From the NCBI RefSeq assembly GCF_014648475.1, contig NZ_BMRE01000012.1, positions 124,001 through 188,000 of the forward strand: 64,000 nt of DNA, read 5' to 3'. Below, in pieces: positions 55,422 through 63,412 of the stretch. Both the position numbers and the translations under genes were made by a program. Origin of the DNA: Lentzea flava. GTDB taxonomy: Bacteria > Actinomycetota > Actinomycetes > Mycobacteriales > Pseudonocardiaceae. A model generated the notes under the pieces. It worked only from the letters and a program-made list of their open reading frames with translations. It was not told the origin of the DNA and made no database searches. Each line of letters begins with the position of its first letter. Position 1 is the stretch's first letter.

Positions 55422-56652
55422 CCGGGAGCTTGTGGACGCCGTAGATCGACATGTCGGTCCGCAGCGGCACCTCGCCTGCCGGCACGGCGAGCTGGAGCGT
55501 CGGCAGCCTGCGCAGCAGCTCGGTGAAGCCGACGGCCATCTCCACACGGGCCAGCTGCTGGCCCAGACACTGGTGGATGCCGTGCCCGAACGCCACGTGG
55601 TGCCCGCGCGGGCGGTCGACGCGCAGTGCGTGCGGGTCGTCGTACTGGGTCTCGTCGCGGTTCACCGCGGGCACCGACACCACGACGGTCTCGCCCTCGC
55701 GGATGGTGGCGGCACCGATCGTGACGTCCTCCTTGGCGTGCCGCGAGACGCCCATGCTGATGATCGACAGGTAGCGCAGCAGCTCCTCGACCGCGTTCTC
55801 GACCAGCTCCGGGTGCTCCCGCAGCTTGGTGAACTCCTCCGGGTGTTCGAGCAGCGCGAACGTGCCGAGCGCCAGCATGTTCGCCGTCGTCTCGTGACCC
55901 GCGATGAGCAGCAGGTTTGCGATGCCGGTGAGCTCGTTCTCGTCGAGGTCGGTGTCGCGCACCAGCCCGGACAGCAGGTCGTCGCCGGGGTCGCGCTGCT
56001 TCTCGCGGACGAGTCCCCGCATGAAGAGACGCAGGTCCGTGTTGACCTTGATCTGCTCGTCGATCGTCGTCCCCAGGCTGAGCAGCTTGGCCGTGCGGCG
56101 CTGGAACTCGTCGCGGTCGCCGTAGTCGACGCCCAGCAGCTCGCAGATCACGAGCGACGGCACCGGCAGCGCGAAGTCCTGCACGAGGTCCGCCGGCGGT
56201 CCCTTCTCGATCATCGCGTCGAGCTGGGCGGTGACGATCTCGTGAATGCGCGGCGTGAGGTCGCGCATCCGCCGGACGGTGAACTGACCGGTCAGCAGCC
56301 TGCGGTAGCGGGTGTGCTCGGGGGCGTCCATGAAGATGAACGACCCCGCGCGCCGCTCCGGCGGGAACATCTCCGCGTGCAGCTCGGGCGAGATGAGCTT
56401 GCGCGCCCGCGGGCTGTTGACCCGGTCCGAGCTCATCCGCGGGTCGGCGAGCACCGCCCGCGCCTCCTCGTGGCCGGTGACGAGCCAGACGATCTCGCCG
56501 TTGTGCTCGATCCGGTGAATCCGCCCCTGCCCGCTCAACTCGGTCAGCCCGCTGGCCGGGTCGAACGGGCACTCACCGCGCTGCGTGAGCTCGGCGGGCA
56601 GCTGCGGACGGATGAGCTCCTGCGCGCTGCGCTGCCGCTCTGCCGTGGTCAT
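55411..56652 (-). CDS. Cytochrome P450
   Basis: The 413-residue protein has the I-helix motif AGHETTANM, the ExxR in VEELLRYLS with its Arg-containing meander, and the heme-binding FGHGIHQCLGQQLARVEM with Cys362. It is of the soluble class I type common in actinomycetes (CYP105/107-like). The oxidised substrate is unknown, and no ferredoxin gene is adjacent. The ATG at 56652 is preceded by GGGAGAAGG; a longer frame from 56712 is not conserved. Confidence 0.93.
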   Translation of the reverse strand: MTTAERQRSAQELIRPQLPAELTQRGECPFDPASGLTELSGQGRIHRIEHNGEIVWLVTGHEEARAVLADPRMSSDRVNSPRARKLISPELHAEMFPPERRAGSFIFMDAPEHTRYRRLLTGQFTVRRMRDLTPRIHEIVTAQLDAMIEKGPPADLVQDFALPVPSLVICELLGVDYGDRDEFQRRTAKLLSLGTTIDEQIKVNTDLRLFMRGLVREKQRDPGDDLLSGLVRDTDLDENELTGIANLLLIAGHETTANMLALGTFALLEHPEEFTKLREHPELVENAVEELLRYLSIISMGVSRHAKEDVTIGAATIREGETVVVSVPAVNRDETQYDDPHALRVDRPRGHHVAFGHGIHQCLGQQLARVEMAVGFTELLRRLPTLQLAVPAGEVPLRTDMSIYGVHKLPVTW

Positions 56653-56722
56653 GGTGGCCTTCTCCCTGTCTGACCCGGTGTGACCGGGTCGTGGCTCGGG
56701 GTCACCTCCCACGCTACCGAAA

Positions 56723-56739
56723 CTTGCGCGGCGTGCAAG
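56723..56739. promoter_or_regulatory. Dyad overlapping the P450 promoter
   Basis: CTTGC (56723-56727) and GCAAG (56735-56739) are inverted arms with a 7-nt spacer. On the minus strand they cover a -35-like TTGCAC. TAGCGT lies 16 bp further as the -10. A repressor such as the adjacent TetR could bind here. This is inferred from position. Confidence 0.4.
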
Positions 56740-56766
56740 ATTCTTGAAGGCGGCTTGGGGTGCGCG

Positions 56767-57177
56767 TTAGACGGCGAACACCTGGGAGTCGTCCGCGAAG
56801 GCCTTGAACTCGAGCGCGTTGCCCGCCGGGTCCAGCAGGAACATCGTCCACTGCTCGCCGGGCTCGCCCTTGAACCGCACGTACGGCTCGATGACGAACT
56901 TCGTGCCCTGCAGCTTCGCGGCGAGCTCGTGGAACTGGGGCACGGTGAGGATGAGCCCGAAGTGGGGGACCGGCACGTCGTGGCCGTCGACGGGGTTGTG
57001 CACCCGCTCGGTCCTCGGGGCGAGGTGCGTGACGAACTGGTGGCCGTGCAGGTTCCAGTCGATCCACGTATCGGAGCTGCGGCCCTGCTCCAGGCCGAGG
57101 GTGCCGCCGTAGAAGCGACGGGCGGCGTCGAGGTCGTCGACCGGCATGGCGAGGTGGAAGCGTGGGATGTTCGGCAT
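56767..57177 (-). CDS. Glyoxalase/VOC-superfamily protein
   Basis: The 136-residue protein has PRFHLAMPVDDLDAARRFYGGTLGLEQG, HQFVTHLAP, PVPHFGLILTVPQFHELAAKL and LLDPAGNALEFKAF. This is the paired beta-alpha-beta-beta-beta fold of VOC proteins with the usual metal-site His and Glu. The substrate is unknown. It is divergent from the GntR gene, and a strong palindrome sits directly at its start codon. Confidence 0.9.
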   Translation of the reverse strand: MPNIPRFHLAMPVDDLDAARRFYGGTLGLEQGRSSDTWIDWNLHGHQFVTHLAPRTERVHNPVDGHDVPVPHFGLILTVPQFHELAAKLQGTKFVIEPYVRFKGEPGEQWTMFLLDPAGNALEFKAFADDSQVFAV

Positions 57178-57230
57178 GTCCGAATGTTAACATTCAGACA
57201 AGCTGCCGCCTTGTCCTCTTGTTAACATTG
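57177..57230. promoter_or_regulatory. GntR operators between the VOC and GntR genes
   Basis: A 24-bp dyad at 57177-57200 has the perfect core GAATGTTAACATTC (57182-57195) flanked by TGTC and GACA. A second site with the same GTTAACATT core is at 57221-57229, a few bases before the GntR ATG. The two sites flank the short divergent promoter and fit FadR/GntR autoregulation and control of the VOC gene. Confidence 0.75.
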
Positions 57231-57234
57231 CGAC

Positions 57235-57891
57235 ATGACGGAGACCGGGCTGGGCCCCGCACGCCGCCGCGGCCTGAGCACCGAGGTGGCCGACGCGATC
57301 CGCGAGGCGATCTTCGACGGCCGTTACGCCCCCGGCGCCGCCCTGCGCGAGGTGGAGCTGTCGGAGGCGCTGCGCGTCAGCCGCGGCCCGGTCCGCGAGG
57401 CGCTGCAGAAGCTGGAACGCGAAGGCCTCGTCCACACCGAATGGCACCGCGGCACCACGGTGACGGCGTTGTCGCTGCAGGACGTGGCCGAACTGGACAG
57501 CCTGCGAGCCGCCCTGGAGTCCCTGGCCGTGCGCCGCGTGGTCGACCAGGCCTCCGAGGAGGACCTGGCGTCGATCGAGAAAACCGCCGCCGCGATGGAC
57601 CGCGCCGAGACCCCGCACGAGATGGTGCGCTGCGACATCGCGTTCCACGACGCCGTGTACGCCGCCGCCAACCACTCCCGGCTGGCCTCCGCCTGGGAGG
57701 CGATCCGGTCACAGGTGCACCTGTTCCTGATCACGCGGGTGAACGTGAGCACGGACGGCTACCTGGAGCAGATTCGGCAGGAGCACCGCGACCTGGTGGC
57801 GGCGTTGCGGCTGGGCAACGTGGATGGTGCGCTGCGGTTGTTCGCGGAGCACCGGCGGCATGCGTTCGACGTGCTGACGTCGGGCAGCTAG
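57235..57891 (+). CDS. GntR-family regulator (FadR/FCD type)
   Basis: The 218-residue protein has a GntR winged helix (LSTEVADAIREAIFDGRYAP, ELSEALRVSRGPVREALQKL) and an FCD ligand domain (LDSLRAALESLAVRRV, CDIAFHDAVYAAANH, EHRDLVAALRLGNVDGA) with conserved metal-binding histidines. FCD regulators respond to small carboxylates. It probably represses the VOC gene and itself through the GTTAAC dyads. Confidence 0.92.
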   Translation: MTETGLGPARRRGLSTEVADAIREAIFDGRYAPGAALREVELSEALRVSRGPVREALQKLEREGLVHTEWHRGTTVTALSLQDVAELDSLRAALESLAVRRVVDQASEEDLASIEKTAAAMDRAETPHEMVRCDIAFHDAVYAAANHSRLASAWEAIRSQVHLFLITRVNVSTDGYLEQIRQEHRDLVAALRLGNVDGALRLFAEHRRHAFDVLTSGS

Positions 57892-57996
57892 TCACGCCTG
57901 CCCGTCGCCTGGCGCGGACAGCTGACCCGGACGCGGTGCGGGTGCGTCGGCCTCGGCTGCGGCGCGTGACGCCAGCGCCTCACCCGGCGCGGGCAC

Positions 57997-58737
57997 CTAA
58001 CCCCAGACGTGGCGCGGGATCCGGTCGAGCAGGTCGCACCGGATGTCCAGGTCCGCCGCCAGCACGTCCGGATCCCGGTGGTCACCGGTCGCGTTGTAGG
58101 CGTCGAACTGGGCACCGCGAATCCAGAAGCCGCGACAGCCACGCGGATCGGTGAGCAGGAAGTCGACCACAGCGGGTGCGAGCACCGCGCGGGCGAACGC
58201 CTCGTCGGCGCACGTGACCTGGTAGCGGGCGTCGAACTCCGGGTGGCCGACCTTGATGTCGCCGAGGCCGAGGCCCTCGTTGATCCGGCTCTCCATCCGC
58301 AGCACCTGGCGGACGTCCAGTGTCGGGCGGGGCGCGGGCGTGCGGACCCAGACGGTGGCCTGGCGGAGGCCGTACTGGCCGCCGCCCGAGGTGTCGAGCG
58401 GGTCGTTGATGACGAACAGCGCTGCGAAGAACGGGCGGCCGCGGTGCTGGCCGGTGATGACGTCGTGGGCCTCGACGGCGCGTGGGGAGCGGTCGATGCC
58501 GACTACGACGGGGACGAGCTTCGGGTAGCGCTCCAGCGAGTTGAAGACCTCGGTGGCGCGGTCGTCGCGGGACGTGTGGGTCCAGCCGCGGGCCGGGAAC
58601 TGGTCGCGCTGGCGTTGTTCGATGCCCGCCTCCTCGGCCTTGCCGGAGCGGTGCAGCCACACGAACATCCACGTCATCAGGCCGCCCATCACGAGCAGGC
58701 CCGCCACCAGGATCAGGATGATCCAGATCGGCTTCAT
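57997..58737 (-). CDS. Hypothetical membrane-anchored protein
   Basis: The 246-residue protein has one N-terminal helix (IWIILILVAGLLVMGGLMTW) and a soluble domain with RGWTHTSRDDR, ERYPKLVPVVVGID, GRPFFAALFVINDPLD and a conserved-looking RGCRGFWIRGAQFDAYN end. I do not recognise the family. Its soluble part is most likely cytoplasmic given the KPIW start and a positive stretch after the helix. It lies in line with the next gene on the same strand, 13 bp apart. Confidence 0.72.
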   Translation of the reverse strand: MKPIWIILILVAGLLVMGGLMTWMFVWLHRSGKAEEAGIEQRQRDQFPARGWTHTSRDDRATEVFNSLERYPKLVPVVVGIDRSPRAVEAHDVITGQHRGRPFFAALFVINDPLDTSGGGQYGLRQATVWVRTPAPRPTLDVRQVLRMESRINEGLGLGDIKVGHPEFDARYQVTCADEAFARAVLAPAVVDFLLTDPRGCRGFWIRGAQFDAYNATGDHRDPDVLAADLDIRCDLLDRIPRHVWG

Positions 58738-58750
58738 GAACTCCCCCGGT

Positions 58751-59362
58751 TCACAGGTGTTCGACGACCACGCGCGTGCGCGGCCCCATCACGGCGCCCA
58801 GCTCGGCGACGAAACCGTCGGCCAGCGGCGGCCAGTTGTGGAACACCACCGCGAGATCGCCGATGTGGAACGACCACTGGCCCTCCAGGTCGCCGGCTAG
58901 CACACAGCGTCCACATGCGACACATCGCACGGACGCCTCGACGCGGTCGTACAACCACGGCTCGATCAGGGCGTGATGGTCTTCCTCGCTGATCGCCGGG
59001 AAACCGCAATGAGGGCACGTCGGTGGCTCGTAGTTGCCGGTGGCGTGGTGCACGGTCCGTTGCGTGAGAACGTCCACGCCGGTGTGGCCGCCGCCGACCC
59101 ACCGCTCTGCCTCGGGCGACGCCTCCGCGCACCGTGGACCCGCGCGGAACTCGCTCGGCGCCATGACCTCGTCGCGTGCGGTGTTCGGGGTGATCACCCC
59201 GCGGTCGAGCAGCCACGACGTGACCACGACCGCGCGGCTTCGCGCCTCGGCCGCGGTCAGTGAGATCTCGACCAGCTTGATGGCGTGCTCGCTCAGGACG
59301 TCCCCCAGTAGACGATCTGCGTCCTTCCTACCGCACGGGGATCCGGCGTGCGCGGGGAACAA
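58751..59362 (-). CDS. Hypothetical protein with zinc-ribbon cysteines
   Basis: The protein has LSEHAIKLVEISLTAAEARSR at the start, CPHCGFPAISEEDHH and CVACGRCVL as a probable zinc ribbon, and WSFHIGDLAVVFHNWPPLAD before the end. I do not recognise the family. The TTG at 59362 is the only usual start codon near the N-terminus and has no ribosome site. The real start may be a non-standard codon near LSEHAIKL. Confidence 0.65.
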   Translation of the reverse strand: MFPAHAGSPCGRKDADRLLGDVLSEHAIKLVEISLTAAEARSRAVVVTSWLLDRGVITPNTARDEVMAPSEFRAGPRCAEASPEAERWVGGGHTGVDVLTQRTVHHATGNYEPPTCPHCGFPAISEEDHHALIEPWLYDRVEASVRCVACGRCVLAGDLEGQWSFHIGDLAVVFHNWPPLADGFVAELGAVMGPRTRVVVEHL

Positions 59363-59383
59363 CCGAAGTGAGAACCAGCCTGG

Positions 59384-59989
59384 CTACAACCAGCCGTGTT
59401 CGTGGGCGAGCTGGAACGCCTCCGCCCGGTTCGCCACCCCGAGCTTGGCCACGGCGGCGGACAGGTGGTTGCGCACGGTCCCCGCGGACAACGAGGTGCG
59501 GGAGGCGATCTCGGCGACCGGCGTGCCGAACTCGGTCAGCCGCAACACTTCCAGCTCGCGCTGGGTCAGCGGGCACGGGGGAGCGGCCAGCGCGTCGGCG
59601 GCCAGCGCCGGGTCGACCCAGCGCGAGCCGCTGTGCACGCGGCGGATCACGTCGGCCAGCGTGCCGCCGGGCGATCCCTTGGGCAGGAACCCCTTCGCGC
59701 CTGCCTGCAGAGCCTGCTGCAGGTGCGGTGGCCTGCCGCGGCCGGTCAGGATCACAACGGCGCACGACGGCAGCACCCGCGCCAGCTCCTCGGTCACCTC
59801 CAGGCCGTCGAGCTCCGGCATCTGCAGGTCCAGCACGGCCACGTCCGGGCGGTGCGCCCGCGCGGCCTCGACGGCGGCCCTGCCGTCTCCGGCACGGGCC
59901 ACCACCTCGAGGTCCGGCTCCAGGTCGAGCAGCGCCGCGAGCGCGTCGCGGATCAGCTCCTCGTCGTCGGCCAGCAGCACTCTGATCAC
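59384..59989 (-). CDS. NarL/LuxR-type response regulator
   Basis: The 201-residue protein has a receiver domain (IRVLLADDEELIRDAL, phospho-acceptor Asp54 in VAVLDLQMPELDG) and a LuxR helix-turn-helix (PLTQRELEVLRLTEFGTPVAEIASR, LSAGTVRNHLSAAVAKLG). Its GTG start overlaps the stop of the kinase gene (GTGA), so the two form a co-translated two-component system. Target genes are unknown. Confidence 0.92.
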   Translation of the reverse strand: MIRVLLADDEELIRDALAALLDLEPDLEVVARAGDGRAAVEAARAHRPDVAVLDLQMPELDGLEVTEELARVLPSCAVVILTGRGRPPHLQQALQAGAKGFLPKGSPGGTLADVIRRVHSGSRWVDPALAADALAAPPCPLTQRELEVLRLTEFGTPVAEIASRTSLSAGTVRNHLSAAVAKLGVANRAEAFQLAHEHGWL

Positions 59990-61053
59990 GCGGGCACCAC
60001 TACCTGCAACGTGAACACGTCCCCGGACAGGTCCGCGCACACCTTGCCGCCGACCGCGGCCAGTCGTTCGTTCATGCCCCTGATCCCGTTGCCCTCACCG
60101 GACGGCTTCTCGGTGCCGTCGTTCGTGACGGTCATCCGCACCTTCCCGTCCTCCTCGGCGACGTCGATCATGCACCACGTCGCGTGGCTGTGCCGCAGCA
60201 CGTTGGTGCACGCCTCCCGCAACGCCAGCGCGAGCTGCGTGGCGCCCTCGCCGTGCACCGGGACATCGGTGACGGTGCAGCGGATGCCTGCCTCCCGCAG
60301 CACGTCGCGGACCGCCTCCAGCTGCTCGGGGAAGTTCACCGCCCGGTACCCGTGCACCGCGTCGCGCACCTCCTCCAACGCCGAGGACGCCAGTCGCTGA
60401 GCCTCGAACGCCGCTGTCGCCGACCGCTGGGGATCCGACTCGGCCAGCCGCCCGGCGAGCTCCGCCTTCAGCGCGATCACCGTCAGCCGGTGCCCGAGCA
60501 GGTCGTGCACGTCGCGGGCGAACCGCAGCCGTTCCTCGCTCACCGCGAGCTCCGCCCGCGCCTCCCGGCCGGCCCGCGCCTGCGCCAGCAGCCCGGCGAA
60601 CCACATCGGCAGCCCAGCCATCGCGATGATCGTCGCGCCGACCGCGGCCGAGATCATCTGGTACGTCGTGGCGTGATGGGCCACGAAGGTCCCGACCACC
60701 CCGGAGAGCACGATCGCGCCGATGGCGGCCAACCACCGCCACACGCCGGACAGGAGCAGCGGAGCGAACCCCGCCGCTCCGCCGCCGATCCACGCCCACG
60801 TTGACATGTCGTGGGGTCCCACGGGCGCCACCAGCGGAATCGAGACCAGCGTGGCGGCGACGAGCACCCAGAGCCTGGCCTCCCGCAGCGCCACCGCGTA
60901 CGCGACGGCCAGGATCAGCAGGCCGAGGACCCCGAGCCAGCGGGTGGCGGACGGCTCGTTCAGCACCGCGATCAGCGGCACGGCGAGCGTCGCCACCCAC
61001 AGCACGTGGAGGGTTCCGCGCAGGGCGGTGTGCGGAAGATCGTTCATCGCCAT
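59986..61053 (-). CDS. Sensor histidine kinase (DesK/NarX, HisKA_3 type)
   Basis: The 355-residue protein has about five N-terminal membrane helices, then a HisKA_3 dimerisation helix with the phospho-acceptor His183 (ARDVHDLLGHRL) and an ATPase domain (REACTNVLRHS, VTNDGT, GNGIRGMNERL). No large extracellular sensor domain is present, so it probably senses a membrane state or a small molecule in the membrane. It is encoded just after a small membrane-protein gene (4 bp gap). Confidence 0.92.
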   Translation of the reverse strand: MAMNDLPHTALRGTLHVLWVATLAVPLIAVLNEPSATRWLGVLGLLILAVAYAVALREARLWVLVAATLVSIPLVAPVGPHDMSTWAWIGGGAAGFAPLLLSGVWRWLAAIGAIVLSGVVGTFVAHHATTYQMISAAVGATIIAMAGLPMWFAGLLAQARAGREARAELAVSEERLRFARDVHDLLGHRLTVIALKAELAGRLAESDPQRSATAAFEAQRLASSALEEVRDAVHGYRAVNFPEQLEAVRDVLREAGIRCTVTDVPVHGEGATQLALALREACTNVLRHSHATWCMIDVAEEDGKVRMTVTNDGTEKPSGEGNGIRGMNERLAAVGGKVCADLSGDVFTLQVVVPA

Positions 61054-61057
61054 CAGC

Positions 61058-61483
61058 CTAGAACCACTTCAGCAGGATCGTGACGGCAATGACCAGGTCG
61101 AACACTCCGCAGAACTCGGACCACCAGCGCGGCACGACGGCGTTGCGCACGTGGTGGACCAGATCCCACACGGCGTGCGCGCCCCAGCCGAGAGCGATCA
61201 GCAGCACGCCGACGTGAGGCGCGTGCGGCGTCACCATGATCACCGCGGCTGCCAGCGCCGTGTAGACGCTGAGCACCGCGAGCTGCAGCCGCGGCTTCCG
61301 CCAGCCCCACAGCAGGTACGCGGCTTGGCAGAGCACCAGCGTCCAGACGGGAGGCACGAGCGGCGTGAGCCAGAAGTCCCACGAGATCGCCAGCGCGATC
61401 ACCATGGGCCAGCGGTCGACGAACGCGCGCACCAGCGGGGTCTTCCAGAAGGTCTGTGCCTTGGGGGTCTGTGTCGTTGTCAT
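61058..61483 (-). CDS. Small membrane protein of the two-component operon
   Basis: The 141-residue protein has about four helices (WPMVIALAISWDFWLTPLV, LQLAVLSVYTALAAAVIMV, GVLLIALGWGAHAVWDLV, FDLVIAVTILLKW). I do not recognise the family. It lies 4 bp upstream of the kinase gene on the same strand, so it may work with the kinase as a co-sensor or may be what the system protects. The start ATG at 61483 is the first one. Confidence 0.75.
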   Translation of the reverse strand: MTTTQTPKAQTFWKTPLVRAFVDRWPMVIALAISWDFWLTPLVPPVWTLVLCQAAYLLWGWRKPRLQLAVLSVYTALAAAVIMVTPHAPHVGVLLIALGWGAHAVWDLVHHVRNAVVPRWWSEFCGVFDLVIAVTILLKWF

Positions 61484-61575
61484 GCATCAAGAGTCGAAGA
61501 ACCCCGCGGCAGAACCCATCCGTGCGGTGTCATGACTTTTCTGTGCGAAACGCCCAGGCGAACTATGCGGTTGAC

Positions 61576-61983
61576 CTATGCGGTGATCTCCGCCCACACG
61601 GTCTTGCCGTGCGCCATCTCGCGCGTGCCCCAGCAACGCGAGAGCTGGGCGACCAGCATCAGCCCGCGGCCCCGCGAGTCGCCCAGCCGTGACGCACCGA
61701 GGTGAGGAAGCTCGGCGGGGGTGCCGTCGTCGACCTCGATCCGGACGAGGTCCGTGAGCCGTTCAACACGCAGGACGCGTGGTCCATCAGCGTGTTCGTA
61801 GGCGTTGCTGGCCAGTTCGGTGCACACCAGCAGGACGTCGAGCCGGACGTCCTCGGAAACGTCTCCCAGCAGTGTTGACACCCACTTGCGCATGGCAACG
61901 AGGTCCGGCCTGTCCTGCGGCAGGGTGTGCACGGTTCTCACGGAGGCGCTGAGCACCTCGGGAGTGTCCATCTCCATCCCCAC
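61576..61983 (-). CDS. RsbW-like ATP-binding anti-sigma regulator
   Basis: The 135-residue protein has an HATPase fold: N-box CTELASNAYEHA, G1 VDDGTP and G2 GRGLMLVAQLSRCWG. This is the RsbW/SpoIIAB-like kinase family, abundant in actinomycetes, which binds sigma factors or anti-anti-sigma proteins. No partner gene is adjacent. Alternative starts at 61977 and 61971 lie closer to the conserved region. Confidence 0.85.
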   Translation of the reverse strand: MGMEMDTPEVLSASVRTVHTLPQDRPDLVAMRKWVSTLLGDVSEDVRLDVLLVCTELASNAYEHADGPRVLRVERLTDLVRIEVDDGTPAELPHLGASRLGDSRGRGLMLVAQLSRCWGTREMAHGKTVWAEITA

Positions 61984-62063
61984 CTCGTTCGGTTCAGGCC
62001 CTCCTGGCTGCTCAAGACGGCCGTCAGGTCGCGAAATACCACCGTGCGTGCTACCCCAAACGT

Positions 62064-63347
62064 GTGGACGGCTACGGCTTCAACCTCGCGCTGGTCGCGG
62101 TGCTGGTGTTGCTCAACGCGGCGTTCGCGGGCAGCGAGATGGCCCTGGTGTCGTTGCGCGAAGGCCAGTTGCGTTCGCTGGAACGTGACGGGCACCGCAC
62201 GCTCGTGCGCCTCGCCCGTGATCCGAACAGGTACTTCGCGACCATCCAGATCGGCATCACGCTGTCCGGTTTCCTGGCCTCGGCGACAGCGGCCGTGTCG
62301 CTCGCGCAACCGCTCGTGCCGCTGCTGGGGTTCCTCGACGGCGCCGCGAGCGGGGTCGCGATCGCGCTGGTCACGGTCGTTCTCACGTTTTTCACGCTGG
62401 TGTTCGGGGAACTGGCGCCCAAGCGTCTCGCGATGCAGTACGCGGTGCGCTGGTCGAAGATCATCGCGCGCCCGCTGGACCTGCTGTCGGCGGTGTCGCG
62501 GCCCGCGGTGTGGTTGCTCAGCAGGTCCACCGACCTCGTGGTGCGGATCTTCGGCGGCGACCCGGACGTCGACGAGGAACAGATGTCGCCGGAGGAGCTG
62601 CGCGATCTCGTTGAGGTGCAACAACATCTGAACCCGGAACAGCGCACGATCATGACCGGTGCCCTGGAGATCCACGAACGGCGCCTGCGCGAGGTGCTGG
62701 TGCCGCGGCGGATGGTGACCGTGCTGGAGGAAGGTTTGACCACCCCGGCCGCGCGGGAAGTCCTGGCGAGGTCCGGACATTCGCGGGCCCCGGTGACCAA
62801 GGACGGTCACCTGGACGACGTGATCGGCGTGGTGAACCTCCGCGACCTGCTCGACGACGACGTGAAGCTGTCCGACGTGGTGCGGGTGCCGATGGTGCTG
62901 CCGGACTCGGTGCGGGTCACCGACGCGTTGCGCCGCATGAAGGCGGAGCACGAGCAGATGGCGCTGGTGGTGGACGAGCACGGCGCGGTCGGCGGCATCG
63001 TGACGCTGGAGGACCTGCTCGAGGAGATCGTCGGCGAGATCTACGACGAGACCGACCCGGACGTCGCCGCGGTGCGCACCGGGGCGGACGGCTCGATCGA
63101 GCTGCCCGGCACGTTCCCCGTGCACGACCTGGTGGACGTCGGTGTCGAGCTGCGGGACCCGCCACCCGGCCCGTACGCGACGATCGCCGGTCTCGTGCTG
63201 GTGCTGCTCGGGAGGATCCCCGAGGAGCCCGGTGACGTGGTCGAGGTGTCCGGCTGGCGGATCGAGGTGCGCAAGGTCGAGCACCACGCGATCACGCTGG
63301 TGAGGCTGAGGTCACAGCAGAAACCGCGGAATGAAGAGGACCTCTGA
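62064..63347 (+). CDS. CNNM/CBS-domain membrane protein (hemolysin family, CorB/CorC-like)
   Basis: The 427-residue protein has a CNNM membrane domain of three to four helices (about 1-190; AAFAGSEMALVSLREGQLRSLE, TIQIGITLSGFLASA, FGELAPKRLA), a CBS pair (ERRLREVLVPRRMV, MALVVDEHGAVGGIVTLEDLLEEIVGEI) and a C-terminal CorC-like domain (DVGVELRDPP, GYATIAGLVL-like). Members move or sense Mg2+/Co2+. The GTG start was taken from the family N-terminus. Confidence 0.9.
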   Translation: MDGYGFNLALVAVLVLLNAAFAGSEMALVSLREGQLRSLERDGHRTLVRLARDPNRYFATIQIGITLSGFLASATAAVSLAQPLVPLLGFLDGAASGVAIALVTVVLTFFTLVFGELAPKRLAMQYAVRWSKIIARPLDLLSAVSRPAVWLLSRSTDLVVRIFGGDPDVDEEQMSPEELRDLVEVQQHLNPEQRTIMTGALEIHERRLREVLVPRRMVTVLEEGLTTPAAREVLARSGHSRAPVTKDGHLDDVIGVVNLRDLLDDDVKLSDVVRVPMVLPDSVRVTDALRRMKAEHEQMALVVDEHGAVGGIVTLEDLLEEIVGEIYDETDPDVAAVRTGADGSIELPGTFPVHDLVDVGVELRDPPPGPYATIAGLVLVLLGRIPEEPGDVVEVSGWRIEVRKVEHHAITLVRLRSQQKPRNEEDL

Positions 63348-63412
63348 ACCGTTACACATCAGTGCAGCCACTTCGGCTGTCACTCCTGCCAACGGAAACG
63401 GGGGGATTTGTC

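Noticed and set aside
57892..57996. Gene or terminator between GntR and the next gene
   Set aside because: The 105 bp hold only short GC-rich repeats without a stable stem or coding signal.
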